Assembly (NCBI GenBank): GCA_004298675.1
Contig: SCRI01000016.1
Coordinates: 1-16,885, forward strand
Source of the DNA: a bacterium
GTDB lineage: Bacteria > Vulcanimicrobiota > Vulcanimicrobiia > Vulcanimicrobiales > SCRA01
Length of the DNA: 16,885 nt
Direction of reading: 5' to 3'
Below are positions 7,616 through 13,700 of the stretch, in pieces. The translations under genes were made by a program, and so were the position numbers. The notes under the pieces were generated by a model that did no database searches, was not told the DNA's origin, and saw only the letters and a list, made by a program, of their open reading frames with translations. The stretch's first letter is position 1, and each line of letters opens with the position of its first letter.

Positions 7616-7747
7616 CTAGAGCAAGCTCGCGATCACCGCGGCGATGATGCCGGCGATAGCTATTGCGAGGGCGGACTCGACGCTGTTGCCGCGCGTTGCG
7701 GCGATGGCGCGGGCCCGCGGGCCCTGCTGCCGTATCTGGTTTCTCAT
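7616..7747 (-). CDS. Small single-TM protein, 43 residues
   Basis: A short frame reading MRNQIRQQGPRARAIAATR, then a short linker, then a hydrophobic segment ALAIAIAGIIAAVIASLL that ends at the stop codon. The basic N-terminus and C-terminal hydrophobic helix suggest a single membrane anchor with the N-terminus in the cytosol. I do not recognise a family. Support for a real gene is the membrane-protein pattern, a TAGAGT -10 box ending exactly 6 nt before the ATG (7754-7759) without Shine-Dalgarno, and its position filling an otherwise empty gap, 8 nt from the convergent amidase stop. A perfect 14-bp palindrome, GGGCCCGCGGGCCC, lies in the codons for the GPRAR residues. Confidence 0.5.
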   Translation of the reverse strand: MRNQIRQQGPRARAIAATRGNSVESALAIAIAGIIAAVIASLL

Positions 7748-7760
7748 TGCGCTACTCTAA
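7748..7760 (-). promoter_or_regulatory. Leaderless -10 box of the 43-residue gene
   Basis: TAGAGT on the minus strand (7754-7759) sits 6 nt before ATG 7747. The -35 region is poor and no extended -10 TG is present. The call rests on the identical spacing in neighbouring genes. Confidence 0.35.
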
Positions 7761-7808
7761 ACCCGGAGAATGCCATCAGGGTGGCACTCACGCCGGGCTG
7801 CGCCGCCT

Positions 7809-7988
7809 TCAGTGGAAGAGCGACGCGATGAGGAACGTGACGATGAATCCAAGCATCACGAGGGCTACGACGAGCGTCACCAACGACTCGAACATCCCCG
7901 CGGGCCGGCGCCGGCCGCGCCGGCCCCGCAACGAGGTCATGAAGTAGGGGAAGTTGCGGCTGGAGGGATCGAAGGGCGGCTTACCCAT
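7809..7988 (-). CDS. Small single-TM protein with Arg-rich stretch, 59 residues
   Basis: A 59-residue frame: N-terminal MGKPPFDPSSRNFPYFMTSL, then RGRRGRRRPAG, then a hydrophobic segment ESLVTLVVALVMLGFIVTF (about residues 34-52) and a short tail ending LFH. The positive-inside rule puts the Arg-rich part in the cytosol. I do not recognise a family. The start is supported by an extended -10 (TGG then TATGCT at 7995-8000) ending 6 nt before ATG. GGAG is also present but only 2 nt from ATG, too close for a normal ribosome binding site. The architecture matches the 43-residue neighbour, 61 nt downstream. They may act in the envelope, but nothing shows how. Confidence 0.55.
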   Translation of the reverse strand: MGKPPFDPSSRNFPYFMTSLRGRRGRRRPAGMFESLVTLVVALVMLGFIVTFLIASLFH

Positions 7989-8003
7989 AGCTCCAGCATA
8001 CCA
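7989..8003 (-). promoter_or_regulatory. Leaderless extended -10 promoter of the 59-residue gene
   Basis: TGG followed by TATGCT (7995-8000, minus strand), then 6 nt, then ATG 7988. No clear -35. Confidence 0.4.
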
Positions 8004-8054
8004 GTCGTGCGTGCCAACGGCACGGCACGCGGGAACGACGCACGACCTATCAGC

Positions 8055-9044
8055 CTAGTGCGAGCCGAGGAGTCCAGCTGCCGCCTCCAGCAGCCGCGCG
8101 CCGTAAGCTGCGGCCGATTCGTCTTCCGAAGGCTCCAGTATCACACGGTAGGGCGAGTTCCACGGATACCACTGCGTGGCCAAGCGCTGGCCGTGCTCGC
8201 GCGGGAAGATATCGGCTACCGGCGTTCCCACCGCGCCCGCGACGTGCGCGGCACCTGAATCCGGGGTAATCAACACGCCCGCGGCGGCGACGGCGCGCAG
8301 CCACTGCCCCTTCGCTCCCAGCGGGTCGCAGGGATGGCCGCTGGCGGCGCTGAGCTGACGCCCGAGTCCCAATTCCGCCGTGTGTGCCAGCAGGCGCGCT
8401 TTGGGCACAGCGCGCAACGCCTCGCCCATCCACGCCGCATCGCGCCCCGGCGGAATCAACTTACGTGTGGCTTGTATCGCGATCACGTCCACGCGCGAGA
8501 CGTGATCCACGTTCAGTGCCTCGCGCGAAGCGGTTAGCGCGTGCGCCGGCTCTCCCCGCACCAGCCCCGCCTTCACGCCCAGCGCGAAGAGCTGGCGCAC
8601 TTCGTGCGGCTGCTCCACCCAGGCCGCGGGGCGATAGACCACGCGCGTGCAGCGCCAGCGCGTCCAGAGGGATTTGAACGGCTTCTCGAAAGCGTTCCAG
8701 AAGCCGACGCGCACGGGGGTTCCGGCCAGCGCAGGCAGCCGATAGGCGTCGGGCTCTTCGGAACAGATCAGCGCGACGTCGTAGTTACCGGAGATCTCGG
8801 CACGCGCGCGCTCGAACGATTCCTCGGTGGAGCCGTGCAGCCGCGTGCTATCGGGCACCAACACGTGCACGCGCGCGAACAGGTCGCGCGCGAAGAGATC
8901 TTGATTGCGCGGCGAGAGCACGGCACCCAGCGTGCAGCCGGTGTCTCGCAGCCCGAGCGCCAGCGGCAGCATGGCCAGAGCATCGCCGATGCCGTCCATG
9001 CGCACGAGGAGCACGCGCACCGCTGAAGACGTCCGGGTGGTCAC
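8055..9044 (-). CDS. GT9 (heptosyltransferase-family) glycosyltransferase
   Basis: A 329-residue GT9 enzyme. The N-terminus VRVLLVRMDGIGDALAMLPLALGL is the family's first strand and GxGD loop (about residues 9-32). The donor-site signature ITPDSGAAHVAGAVGTPVADIF lies near residues 260-281. The C-terminal cysteine segment of the other GT9 gene is absent, so the two are not close duplicates and probably transfer to different acceptors. I place the start at GTG 9044 rather than the GTG at 9059, because a strong promoter with -10 TAGGCT ends 5 nt before it and no Shine-Dalgarno is seen; the longer form would start inside the promoter. It follows the degenerate response regulator by 63 nt on the same strand. 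Likely cytosolic, acting on LPS core or related surface glycan. Confidence 0.83.
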   Translation of the reverse strand: MTTRTSSAVRVLLVRMDGIGDALAMLPLALGLRDTGCTLGAVLSPRNQDLFARDLFARVHVLVPDSTRLHGSTEESFERARAEISGNYDVALICSEEPDAYRLPALAGTPVRVGFWNAFEKPFKSLWTRWRCTRVVYRPAAWVEQPHEVRQLFALGVKAGLVRGEPAHALTASREALNVDHVSRVDVIAIQATRKLIPPGRDAAWMGEALRAVPKARLLAHTAELGLGRQLSAASGHPCDPLGAKGQWLRAVAAAGVLITPDSGAAHVAGAVGTPVADIFPREHGQRLATQWYPWNSPYRVILEPSEDESAAAYGARLLEAAAGLLGSH

Positions 9045-9079
9045 AGGCCAGCCTAGCACTGCGAGGATTGCAGCGTCAA
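9045..9079 (-). promoter_or_regulatory. Sigma-70-type leaderless promoter of the second GT9 gene
   Basis: On the minus strand TTGACG (9074-9079), an 18-nt spacer and TAGGCT (9050-9055) preceded by TGC form one of the two best promoters in the window, here with an extended -10. The GTG start at 9044 is 5 nt after the -10 box. Confidence 0.6.
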
Positions 9080-9092
9080 CCTCTCTTGACGC
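9073..9092. repeat. Inverted repeat over the GT9 promoter -35
   Basis: GCGTCAA (9073-9079), 6 nt, TTGACGC (9086-9092): a perfect 7-bp inverted repeat whose left arm is the -35 hexamer of the GT9 promoter. It lies between that gene and the stop of the response regulator (9108). It could be an operator or a weak hairpin; no T-tract follows on the minus strand. Confidence 0.5.
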
Positions 9093-9107
9093 ACGCCGGC
9101 CGCGGCG

Positions 9108-9770
9108 CTAGGCGGCGATCCGATAGCCCAAGCCCCGCACCGTCTCGATGACGTGCCCCGCCTCACCCAGCTTGCGGCGCAAGCGGGAGATAGACACACC
9201 GACCACGTTCGAGGGCTCTTCGAACACCGCGCCCCAGACGTGTTCCTCGATCCGCTCGCGCTCCAGCACGATCCCGGCATTGCGCACGAGGTACTCCAGC
9301 AACTGGTACTCGCGCGCGCTGAGCGCCAGCTCCTCGCCGTTTGCCATCGCCCGGCGCTTACGGACGTCAACCTCGATCGTCCCCGCGCGGTAGCACGCGC
9401 TGCGCTGCGTGCCGGTGCGGCGTACGAGCGCACGCAGGCGCGCCAAGAATGTCTGCGCGCGTAGCGGTTTGACGACGTAGTCGTCGGCACCGGCATCGAG
9501 TCCGTTTGCCGCGTCGACGGCGTCGTCTTGCGCGGTCAGCATCACGATCGGAACGTCACTCTCCGCCTCACGCAGACGCCGGCAGATATCCAGCCCGCTG
9601 AGGCCGGGCAGATGCCGGTTCACCACCACGGCGTCGTAGCTGCCGTCAGCGGCGAGATGATCGCCGGCGCGGCCGTCGGCAGCGACGTCAACCGCATGTC
9701 CCTCAGCCTCCAATGCCTCACGAATGATCTCGATGTCCGTTGTATCGTGTTCCACGACGAGTACGCGCAC
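9108..9770 (-). CDS. OmpR/PhoB-type response regulator with degenerate receiver domain
   Basis: A 220-residue two-domain protein: receiver (about 1-115) and C-terminal winged helix (about 125-218, ending IETVRGLGYRIAA). The winged helix looks intact (LSAREYQLLEYLVRN, then VSISRLRRKLGE), so DNA binding is expected. The receiver keeps Thr79 and Lys101, but the phosphoacceptor Asp is Asn51 (VVVNRHLPG; codon AAC), and the acidic metal-binding pair after strand 1 reads Glu7-His8 instead of two acidic residues. Canonical phosphorylation is therefore unlikely, and no histidine kinase gene is adjacent. The start is GTG 9770, where receiver homology begins, with AGGA about 8 nt upstream; an ATG at 9839 would add an unrelated extension. 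It is divergent from a small secreted protein and upstream of a GT9 gene, the most obvious possible targets. Confidence 0.88.
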   Translation of the reverse strand: MRVLVVEHDTTDIEIIREALEAEGHAVDVAADGRAGDHLAADGSYDAVVVNRHLPGLSGLDICRRLREAESDVPIVMLTAQDDAVDAANGLDAGADDYVVKPLRAQTFLARLRALVRRTGTQRSACYRAGTIEVDVRKRRAMANGEELALSAREYQLLEYLVRNAGIVLERERIEEHVWGAVFEEPSNVVGVSISRLRRKLGEAGHVIETVRGLGYRIAA

Positions 9771-9771
9771 T

Positions 9772-9829
9772 GTTCGATTCCTGTTATCTTTCGACCCTAG
9801 GATGCGGCAGTCGAACGCAGGGCGTTCGA
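9772..9829. promoter_or_regulatory. GTTCGA-motif array between regulator and secreted protein
   Basis: In 58 bp there are GTTCGA (9772-9777), TTTCGA (9789-9794), and a perfect 8-bp inverted repeat with 3-nt centre, TCGAACGC-AGG-GCGTTCGA (9811-9829). Candidate -10 boxes are TAGGAT (9798-9803, plus strand) for the secreted protein and TAGGGT (complement of 9794-9799) for the regulator. The inverted repeat would then cover the regulator's -35 and the other gene's transcription start. This is a plausible operator for autoregulation by the adjacent OmpR-type protein. Confidence 0.4.
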
Positions 9830-9854
9830 GCCACAACATGAGGAGGAGATGAAG

Positions 9855-10109
9855 ATGATGAACGATCGATCACGCAGCGCCGGCTACACGATTCTGCTTG
9901 GAGCAGTGCTCTACGCATCGGCTGGAACGGCGATCGCGTCGGCTGAACAGCAGCCGGTCAAGACGATACCCATCGCGCAAAGCGCGATCACATCCGATTT
10001 GCCGGATAGTGATCCCGATGACGAGACGTCCAAATCAAGCTACCAGCGGGCCGTCGAGCGTCGCGAGCGCCTGCGCGCACGCCATCTCTTGCTGGAGGTT
10101 GGCCCCTAA
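9855..10109 (+). CDS. Small secreted protein with N-terminal signal peptide
   Basis: An 84-residue protein: a basic n-region (MMNDRSRSAGY), hydrophobic core TILLGAVLYASAGTAIA and a likely signal peptidase I site after AIASA, leaving a mature part of about 54 residues. The mature part has an acidic patch (DLPDSDPDDE) followed by a basic helix (YQRAVERRERLRARH). No cysteine at the cleavage site, so it is not a lipoprotein. I do not recognise a family. AGGAGGAG at 9841-9848 is the ribosome binding site; ATG 9855 gives normal spacing, whereas ATG 9849 would be in contact with it. It is divergent from the degenerate regulator and its stop overlaps the GT2 stop by 3 nt. Confidence 0.65.
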   Translation: MMNDRSRSAGYTILLGAVLYASAGTAIASAEQQPVKTIPIAQSAITSDLPDSDPDDETSKSSYQRAVERRERLRARHLLLEVGP

Positions 10110-10993
10110 CGAGGAGCCGAGCGCATCTCGCGTTCCATCTCCGAGAGATAGATACCATCGAGAAGTTGAGCACGTGCCGCCTTTTCCAACACCCGCGGCA
10201 CGCGCCCGGCGGCCAGCGCGCCGGCTAGCAGCACACGCACGGGTCCGGGCGTCAACAGACGCCCCTTCCAACGATTGAGCGCATACGCGCCGGTGGCTAG
10301 CACGGCGTCATGTGAGGGGCGCTTGCGCACATAACGTGCGGCCATGCGCCCCTTCTCCGCCGCCTTACGCAATTGCGCGTCCAGCGTCTCGGCAGCCGGC
10401 GGCTTCACGTGCCAGAGGTAAGCATCCCAGGCGAAACGGCGCTCGACGCCGGCATCGCGCAGACGCGCGCCAAGCTCCGTGTCTTCCCAGCCATAGAGAT
10501 CGAAGGACTCATCGAAACCGCCCACAGCATTGAGCCGTTCGCGGCTCACGCTGACGTTGCACGTGCAGAAGAACGCGCGTGAGAAATTACGCGGGCCGGG
10601 TAGCGGCCGTTCGTCGTGCGAGAGCACGTTGATGATGGGTCCGCTCACCGCGCAGACGGCGCCGTCGCTCTCGGCATGGGCGCGCGCGTGGCCGGCCAAC
10701 CAATCCAGCGGCAGCACCACGTCGTCGTCGCAAAAGACCACGATCTCTCCCCGCGCTTGCGCAATCCCGCGATTACGGGCAAGACCGCGGTTGGGGCGCT
10801 CTTCGCGGACGCCGCGCACGTCCAGAACGCTCGCAAAGCGCTCGATCACGGCGGCGGTATGATCGGAGCTGCCGTTGTCCACCACGATTACTTCGAACGG
10901 TTCGCGCAGCACCTGCTGTTCCAGCGAGGAGAGCGCCGCCTCCAAGAAACTCGCGCGATCCTTGGTGGCGATGATCACGCTAAGCAGCGGCAC
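10106..10993 (-). CDS. GT2-family glycosyltransferase
   Basis: A 295-residue family 2 inverting glycosyltransferase (GT-A fold), probably cytosolic or membrane-associated. It starts PLLSVIIATKDRASFLEAALSSL, followed by VIVVDNGSSDHT (35-46) for nucleotide-sugar binding, the DxD-type metal site CDDDVVLP (88-95), and FDLYGWEDTELGARLRDAG, where the Glu-Asp pair provides the catalytic base. The start is GTG 10993 with GGAGG 6 nt upstream; a longer frame to 11080 lies inside the preceding gene and has no homologous sequence. It overlaps the LpxB-like gene by 14 nt and is the last gene of the heptose operon. Donor sugar unknown. Confidence 0.86.
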   Translation of the reverse strand: MPLLSVIIATKDRASFLEAALSSLEQQVLREPFEVIVVDNGSSDHTAAVIERFASVLDVRGVREERPNRGLARNRGIAQARGEIVVFCDDDVVLPLDWLAGHARAHAESDGAVCAVSGPIINVLSHDERPLPGPRNFSRAFFCTCNVSVSRERLNAVGGFDESFDLYGWEDTELGARLRDAGVERRFAWDAYLWHVKPPAAETLDAQLRKAAEKGRMAARYVRKRPSHDAVLATGAYALNRWKGRLLTPGPVRVLLAGALAAGRVPRVLEKAARAQLLDGIYLSEMEREMRSAPR

Positions 10994-12185
10994 GGAGCTC
11001 CTCCAAGAGCGCGCGCGCCATGCGTTCAGCGGCGCCGCGATGACCGGCGTAGAGGGCCCCCAGACGCTCGCGCATCGCACGCATACGTTCTTCGTCGTAC
11101 GCCACTTGCAGCGCCACGTGCGCCACGTGCGCCGGCATCAGCGTGCCGCGCAGCTCCGGAGCCACCATCTCGCCGCTGTCGATATTGGGCTGCGAGACCA
11201 GCGGATAGCGCTTACCCACGCGCGCGATCACCGCGCGCTTGAGCGGAATGCCGATCAGCGGCAGACGGTCCAAGTAGGTCAGCGGCCCGTTCACCACCAC
11301 CTTCTCCGGCAGATTGAGCGGCACGCAGGCCAGGTACGGCACGCCCAGCGCCGCCGCCTCGATCGTCTTGGTGCCGGGTATGGTCAGCACGAGGCGCGCC
11401 TTGGCCATCGCCGCCGCACTGCGCCGCGTGACCGGAAAGCGCTGGCCGCTGCGCTCATCCACGATCTCCGGCGTGAACTCACCGTCTTCCACGCGGCCGC
11501 GCGAGCCGTACACCAGCGGATCGCCGCCGTCGCGCAGCGCCGCCTCCACCTCCGCGCGCGCGGTAAACGGCGCGAGCGCGAAGCCCACCGGCAGATCCGG
11601 CGCCAAGCGGCGCAGCTCCACGGCGGCGCGCAGGAAGAACGGAATGAGGTTCGCCACCTCCTCGCGGCGCGAGCCGGGAAGGATCACGATGCCGCCGGGA
11701 GTCAACTCGCTCAACGACTGCGCGTCGTCGAGCGCGCCATCGATGGCGAGGTTGCCCACGATCTCCACCCGTGCCGGCAAGGCGCCGTTACGGATCAGCT
11801 GCTCGCGGTTCTTTTCGTCGACGGCGAAGATGCGCCGGAAGAGCGCACGGCATTTCTTGGTGACGAACTTGTAGCCGTAGGCGGGTGCGTGCAGCTTGCG
11901 CGCCAGCAGCGCCGTATGGCCGAGATCGCCGCCCAGATACTGCAACGCGTTGACGCCTCCGAGCGAACCGGAGACCAGAAATTTCAGATATTCGTTGGGC
12001 GCGTAAGCGGTGGCCGAAGGAAACTGTTCGCGTACCACCTGCGCCTCATGGCCGCTGGCATACTCGCACGGCGAGAAGAAGACGTGCAGGTCGAGCTCCG
12101 GCTCCAGCCGGTAGAGGGCGCGCGCCAGCGGCCGCACCCAGCCCATGGTCTCGCCGGGGCCGTTGCTGGCGACGGCGATCCTCAC
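10980..12185 (-). CDS. LpxB-like (lipid-A-disaccharide synthase-related) glycosyltransferase
   Basis: A 401-residue GT-B protein related to lipid-A-disaccharide synthase (GT19, about 380 residues). The fold-specific LPGSRREEV is at 169-177, with VEIVGNLAIDGA (140-151) matching the LpxB FVGHPL region, and a C-terminal IPGTKTIEAAALGVPYL matching the donor site. The N-terminal LpxB motif AGExSGD is replaced by SNGPGETMG, as in the uncharacterised LpxB-related group, so it may join a sugar other than the lipid A disaccharide. It could be the organism's only LpxB or a specialised paralogue. It starts at GTG 12185 in a GTGA overlap with the adenylyltransferase stop, with GGAG 7 nt upstream. Peripheral inner-membrane location is likely. 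Confidence 0.78.
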   Translation of the reverse strand: MRIAVASNGPGETMGWVRPLARALYRLEPELDLHVFFSPCEYASGHEAQVVREQFPSATAYAPNEYLKFLVSGSLGGVNALQYLGGDLGHTALLARKLHAPAYGYKFVTKKCRALFRRIFAVDEKNREQLIRNGALPARVEIVGNLAIDGALDDAQSLSELTPGGIVILPGSRREEVANLIPFFLRAAVELRRLAPDLPVGFALAPFTARAEVEAALRDGGDPLVYGSRGRVEDGEFTPEIVDERSGQRFPVTRRSAAAMAKARLVLTIPGTKTIEAAALGVPYLACVPLNLPEKVVVNGPLTYLDRLPLIGIPLKRAVIARVGKRYPLVSQPNIDSGEMVAPELRGTLMPAHVAHVALQVAYDEERMRAMRERLGALYAGHRGAAERMARALLEELRAAA

Positions 12186-12667
12186 CCCGCGCGCTCCGCG
12201 CCGCGGCGCAGGATCGCGGTGGTCGAGCGCCCGTCCAGATGCGGTGCCAAGAGCACGTCACCGCCGTATGCGCGCACGATCTTCGCCTCCGGAAGGTCCT
12301 CCTCGCGATACTGCGCGCTCTTCACAATGGCGTCGGGCTTCAATATCTCGATCAGCCGTTCGGGCGTCGGCTCGTCGAAGCGCACCACGGCGTCGACCGG
12401 TCGTAGTCCGACCAGCACGTGGGCGCGATCCTCGTAGACGTTGACCGGTCGCGGCGCGCCTTTGAGCGCACGCACGCTTTCATCGCCGTTGAGGCCCACG
12501 ATCAGCGTATCGCCGTGTTTGCGAGCCCAAGCCAGATACATCACGTGGCCGGCATGCAGCACGTCGAAACAGCCGTTGGTGAAGATGACGCGCCGCCCCG
12601 CCGCGCGCTGCGCCTCGCGCCAGACGCGCGCCTGCTCCGCGTCGCCGAAAATCTCACCGAAATCCAC
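12182..12667 (-). CDS. hldC: D-glycero-beta-D-manno-heptose 1-phosphate adenylyltransferase
   Basis: A 161-residue cytidylyltransferase-fold enzyme equal to the C-terminal domain of HldE (RfaE2). It transfers AMP from ATP to heptose-1-phosphate, giving ADP-D,D-heptose. The nucleotide-binding motif TNGCFDVLHAGH (30-41) contains HxGH at 38-41; KSAQYREEDLPE and DGRSTTAILRR complete the family pattern. It is separate from the kinase, as in organisms with the HldA/HldC arrangement instead of the fused HldE of E. coli. It starts at GTG 12667 with GAGG about 7 nt upstream, 19 nt after the kinase gene, and shares 4 nt with the LpxB-like gene. Confidence 0.9.
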   Translation of the reverse strand: MDFGEIFGDAEQARVWREAQRAAGRRVIFTNGCFDVLHAGHVMYLAWARKHGDTLIVGLNGDESVRALKGAPRPVNVYEDRAHVLVGLRPVDAVVRFDEPTPERLIEILKPDAIVKSAQYREEDLPEAKIVRAYGGDVLLAPHLDGRSTTAILRRGAERAG

Positions 12668-12686
12668 AAGTGCACCTCGTTTACGC

Positions 12687-13700
12687 TTACGCTTGCGCGG
12701 TGTCCACCGCGCCGTCGGCGCGGTCGTGGTGCTGCAACAACGCGACGATTTCCTCCGGGCTCGCGCTGGCCGTACCCAACTTCTCCACCACCGCCCCTGC
12801 GGCGAAGTTCGCCAGCGTCACGGCGTCGAGCACGGGCGTGCCGGCTGCAAGCGCGAGCGTGAGCACCGAGATCACGGTATCGCCGGCGCCGGAGACGTCG
12901 AAGATCGTGCGCGCAACGGCGGGAACGTCGAAGCGCGGCTTACCGGGGGTGAACAACGACATGCCGCTCTCGCCGCGCGTGATGAGTGCGTGCGTGCAGC
13001 CGAGACGCTCGAGCAACGCGCGCCCGGCCTGCTCCAGCGAGGCGTCGTCGGAGATGATCACGCCGGCGGCTTTGGCGGCCTCGCCGGCGTTGGGAGCGAT
13101 GCAGGTGACGCCGGTGAAGAGGCCGAGATTAACGGGCTTGGGATCGGCGGTCACCACGGCGCAGAGGCCCAGCGCGGCTTCCACCAGCGGGCGCGCGAGC
13201 AAACCCTTGGCGTAGTCGCTGAAGATCACCGCATCCACTTCGCACGCCGCGGCACGTACGTGCGCGGCAAGCTTCGCTGCCGTGGCCTCCGGCACCGCGG
13301 TGGCGCGCTCCCAATCGGCGCGCACCACCTGCTGATTGTGCGCTACGATGCGCGTCTTGCGCGTGGTGGGACGGTCGTGCGCCACGAAGAGGCCATCGTC
13401 TTGCACGCCCAGCCCGCCGACCAGCGCGCGCAGCCGCTCGGCGATGCGGTCGTCACCCACCACCCCCGCCAAGCGCACTTCGGCGCCCAGTACGCGCAAG
13501 TTAGCGGCGACGTTACCGGCGCCGCCCAGCGTAAAGGAATGGTCCGTGACTTCCACCACGGGCACGGGGGCTTCGGGTGAGATGCGCGAGACGCGACCCC
13601 AGATCCACTCGTCCACCATCAAGTCGCCAACCACCAGCACGCGCCGCCCGCGCATGCGCTCGAAGAGCTCGCGGGCCTGCGCTGCGCTAAGATGCGGCAC
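12687..13700 (-). CDS. hldA: D-glycero-beta-D-manno-heptose-7-phosphate kinase
   Basis: A 337-residue PfkB/ribokinase-fold kinase equal to the N-terminal domain of HldE (RfaE1). It phosphorylates D-glycero-D-manno-heptose-7-phosphate at C1. Signatures are VLVVGDLMVDEW (21-32), RISPEAPVPVVEV (39-51), GGAGNVAANLRVLGA (59-73) and the PfkB C-terminal signature FDVSGAGDTV (267-276) with catalytic base Asp274. It starts at GTG 13700, preceded by AAGGAG at 6 nt; the open frame runs on to 13889 but that part lies inside gmhB without homology. The start overlaps the gmhB end by 14 nt. The adenylyltransferase follows. Confidence 0.9.
   Translation of the reverse strand: MPHLSAAQARELFERMRGRRVLVVGDLMVDEWIWGRVSRISPEAPVPVVEVTDHSFTLGGAGNVAANLRVLGAEVRLAGVVGDDRIAERLRALVGGLGVQDDGLFVAHDRPTTRKTRIVAHNQQVVRADWERATAVPEATAAKLAAHVRAAACEVDAVIFSDYAKGLLARPLVEAALGLCAVVTADPKPVNLGLFTGVTCIAPNAGEAAKAAGVIISDDASLEQAGRALLERLGCTHALITRGESGMSLFTPGKPRFDVPAVARTIFDVSGAGDTVISVLTLALAAGTPVLDAVTLANFAAGAVVEKLGTASASPEEIVALLQHHDRADGAVDTAQA

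Noticed and set aside
7711-7724. Perfect palindrome GGGCCCGCGGGCCC as terminator or operator
   Set aside because: It falls inside the predicted 43-residue frame, has no T-tract, and G/C palindromes of this sort are common in GC-rich coding DNA.
7903-7916. Palindrome GGCCGGCGCCGGCC
   Set aside because: It is explained by Arg/Gly codons of the 59-residue protein; no promoter is close enough for operator use.
10875-13580. Long plus-strand frames (up to 520 codons) opposite the heptose operon
   Set aside because: Composition is His/Arg/Gln-rich without any domain. The minus strand encodes well-recognised enzymes with catalytic residues and ribosome binding sites.
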